Source: Leptospira kmetyi serovar Malaysia str. Bejo-Iso9 (lineage in GTDB: Bacteria > Spirochaetota > Leptospiria > Leptospirales > Leptospiraceae). From it: DNA of 64,000 nucleotides. Numbering within the stretch: the first letter of the stretch is position 1; each line of letters opens with the position of its first letter. The notes under the pieces are model-generated. The model had not been told where the DNA came from. It searched no databases and was given only the letters and a program-made list of their open reading frames with translations. A program made the position numbers and the translations under genes. This document shows positions 63,665-64,000 of this stretch, one piece after another. Where the stretch lies: positions 496,001 to 560,000 of the forward strand of contig NZ_AHMP02000003.1 of the NCBI RefSeq assembly GCF_000243735.2, written 5' to 3'.

Positions 63665-64000
63665 TTATTTTTTGGATTCTGCCACGATGGATCCGCGAAC
63701 CTGCCCTTCCGTTCTATCGATTGTTTTGATGAGAATGTAGAGTTTTCCGGCGTTCAGATCCTTTTTCTGATTTACGTTTAGGTCGCAAGAACCCCAATCC
63801 TTCCACGGACTGTTTGTCGCGTTGTAAGGAGGTTTGAATGTGCAAAGAGGAGCTTCCGTTCCTTCCGTAAGAATTAAAATTTCGGTCGCGTTGCTTCCGA
63901 AGTATTCGTAGGAACCGGAGATTTTAAGTTTGCTTGTCTCGTCGTCGAGAATCGCATCCACGCTACCTCTTGCGTTCACGTTCAATTGAGCCGCATCCTT
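63665..64000 (-). CDS. CHRD-like domain protein, 3' part (5' end outside window)
   Basis: The reading frame is open to the right edge of the window, so the start is outside; 111 residues are visible. GSVDAILDDETSKLKISGSYEYFG ... LNAGKLYILIKTIDRTEGQVRGSIVAESKK resembles a CHRD domain, the beta-sandwich module of chordin-type and bacterial exported proteins. The closing GQVRGSI is the typical end strand. Function unknown. Confidence 0.6.
   Translation of the reverse strand, partial: KDAAQLNVNARGSVDAILDDETSKLKISGSYEYFGSNATEILILTEGTEAPLCTFKPPYNATNSPWKDWGSCDLNVNQKKDLNAGKLYILIKTIDRTEGQVRGSIVAESKK

Overview
The window looks like chromosomal DNA of a Leptospira (Spirochaetota). The evidence is the mix of lipoproteins with loose spirochaetal lipoboxes, a LipL45-like FecR-domain lipoprotein, two copies of a DUF1574 protein (a family I know essentially from Leptospira), flagellar fliS, lpxC and a GlpD/alkyl-DHAP-synthase set typical of a fatty-acid-consuming, LPS-bearing spirochaete. 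By eye the GC content is in the mid 40s (not computed), well above the roughly 35% of L. interrogans, so one of the higher-GC pathogenic-clade species is more likely. That species placement is inference.

Layout. 1-6.6 kb: end of an unknown gene, ptsI, lpxC, a short-chain dehydrogenase and three tandem AIM24/TIGR00266 paralogues. 6.8-13.8 kb: small exported proteins, a TetR repressor divergent from a lipoprotein alpha/beta hydrolase with two near-identical operator palindromes between them, a radical SAM protein with unusual cysteine spacing, a soluble PQQ-type sugar dehydrogenase and LipL45. 14-18.5 kb: lipA, an rRNA pseudouridine synthase and the first MBOAT-DUF1574 pair. 18.6-23.1 kb: transaldolase, two envelope proteins and purN-purH. 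23.4-24.8 kb: fliS and two further small genes. 24.8-32.6 kb: HNH protein, DedA, dGTPase, three tandem repeat-rich putative lipoproteins, a cysteine desulfurase homologue and a TPR-like membrane protein. 32.7-42.1 kb: TPR protein with a LolB-like lipoprotein, enoyl-CoA hydratase, alkyl-DHAP synthase, a membrane SpoIIE phosphatase and GlpD. 42.1-50.8 kb: TetR, DUF962, an ion-channel-like membrane protein, an NYN RNase, the second MBOAT-DUF1574 pair, GST, Sir2, DJ-1 and a GT2-GtrA fusion. 51-64 kb: a PHP-type hydrolase, GH5 lipoprotein, a 1248-residue Big_5/FG-GAP surface protein, small exported proteins, a LysM-FecR / Ig-like pair, a membrane chemoreceptor and a CHRD-like fragment.

How it fits together. 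Many genes serve the envelope: lipid A (lpxC), lipoate (lipA), ether lipid and glycerol-3-phosphate metabolism (alkyl-DHAP synthase, GlpD), lipoprotein or outer-membrane handling (LolB-like), and predicted surface lipoproteins. The most promising under-described system is the pair of MBOAT-DUF1574 modules. Each couples a membrane O-acyltransferase to a membrane-anchored protein carrying a G-x-S-R motif and a C-terminal D-x-x-H, which fits a two-protein glycan O-acylation machine like AlgI/AlgJ or PatA/PatB. The second is the TetR-hydrolase unit with twin operators, and the third is the set of tandem paralogue triplets (AIM24 and the GxxxGxxN repeat proteins).

I saw no rRNA, tRNA, insertion sequence, prophage or CRISPR array. 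Start sites were re-chosen where the longest reading frame ran past a good ribosome-binding site or the family's usual N-terminus.
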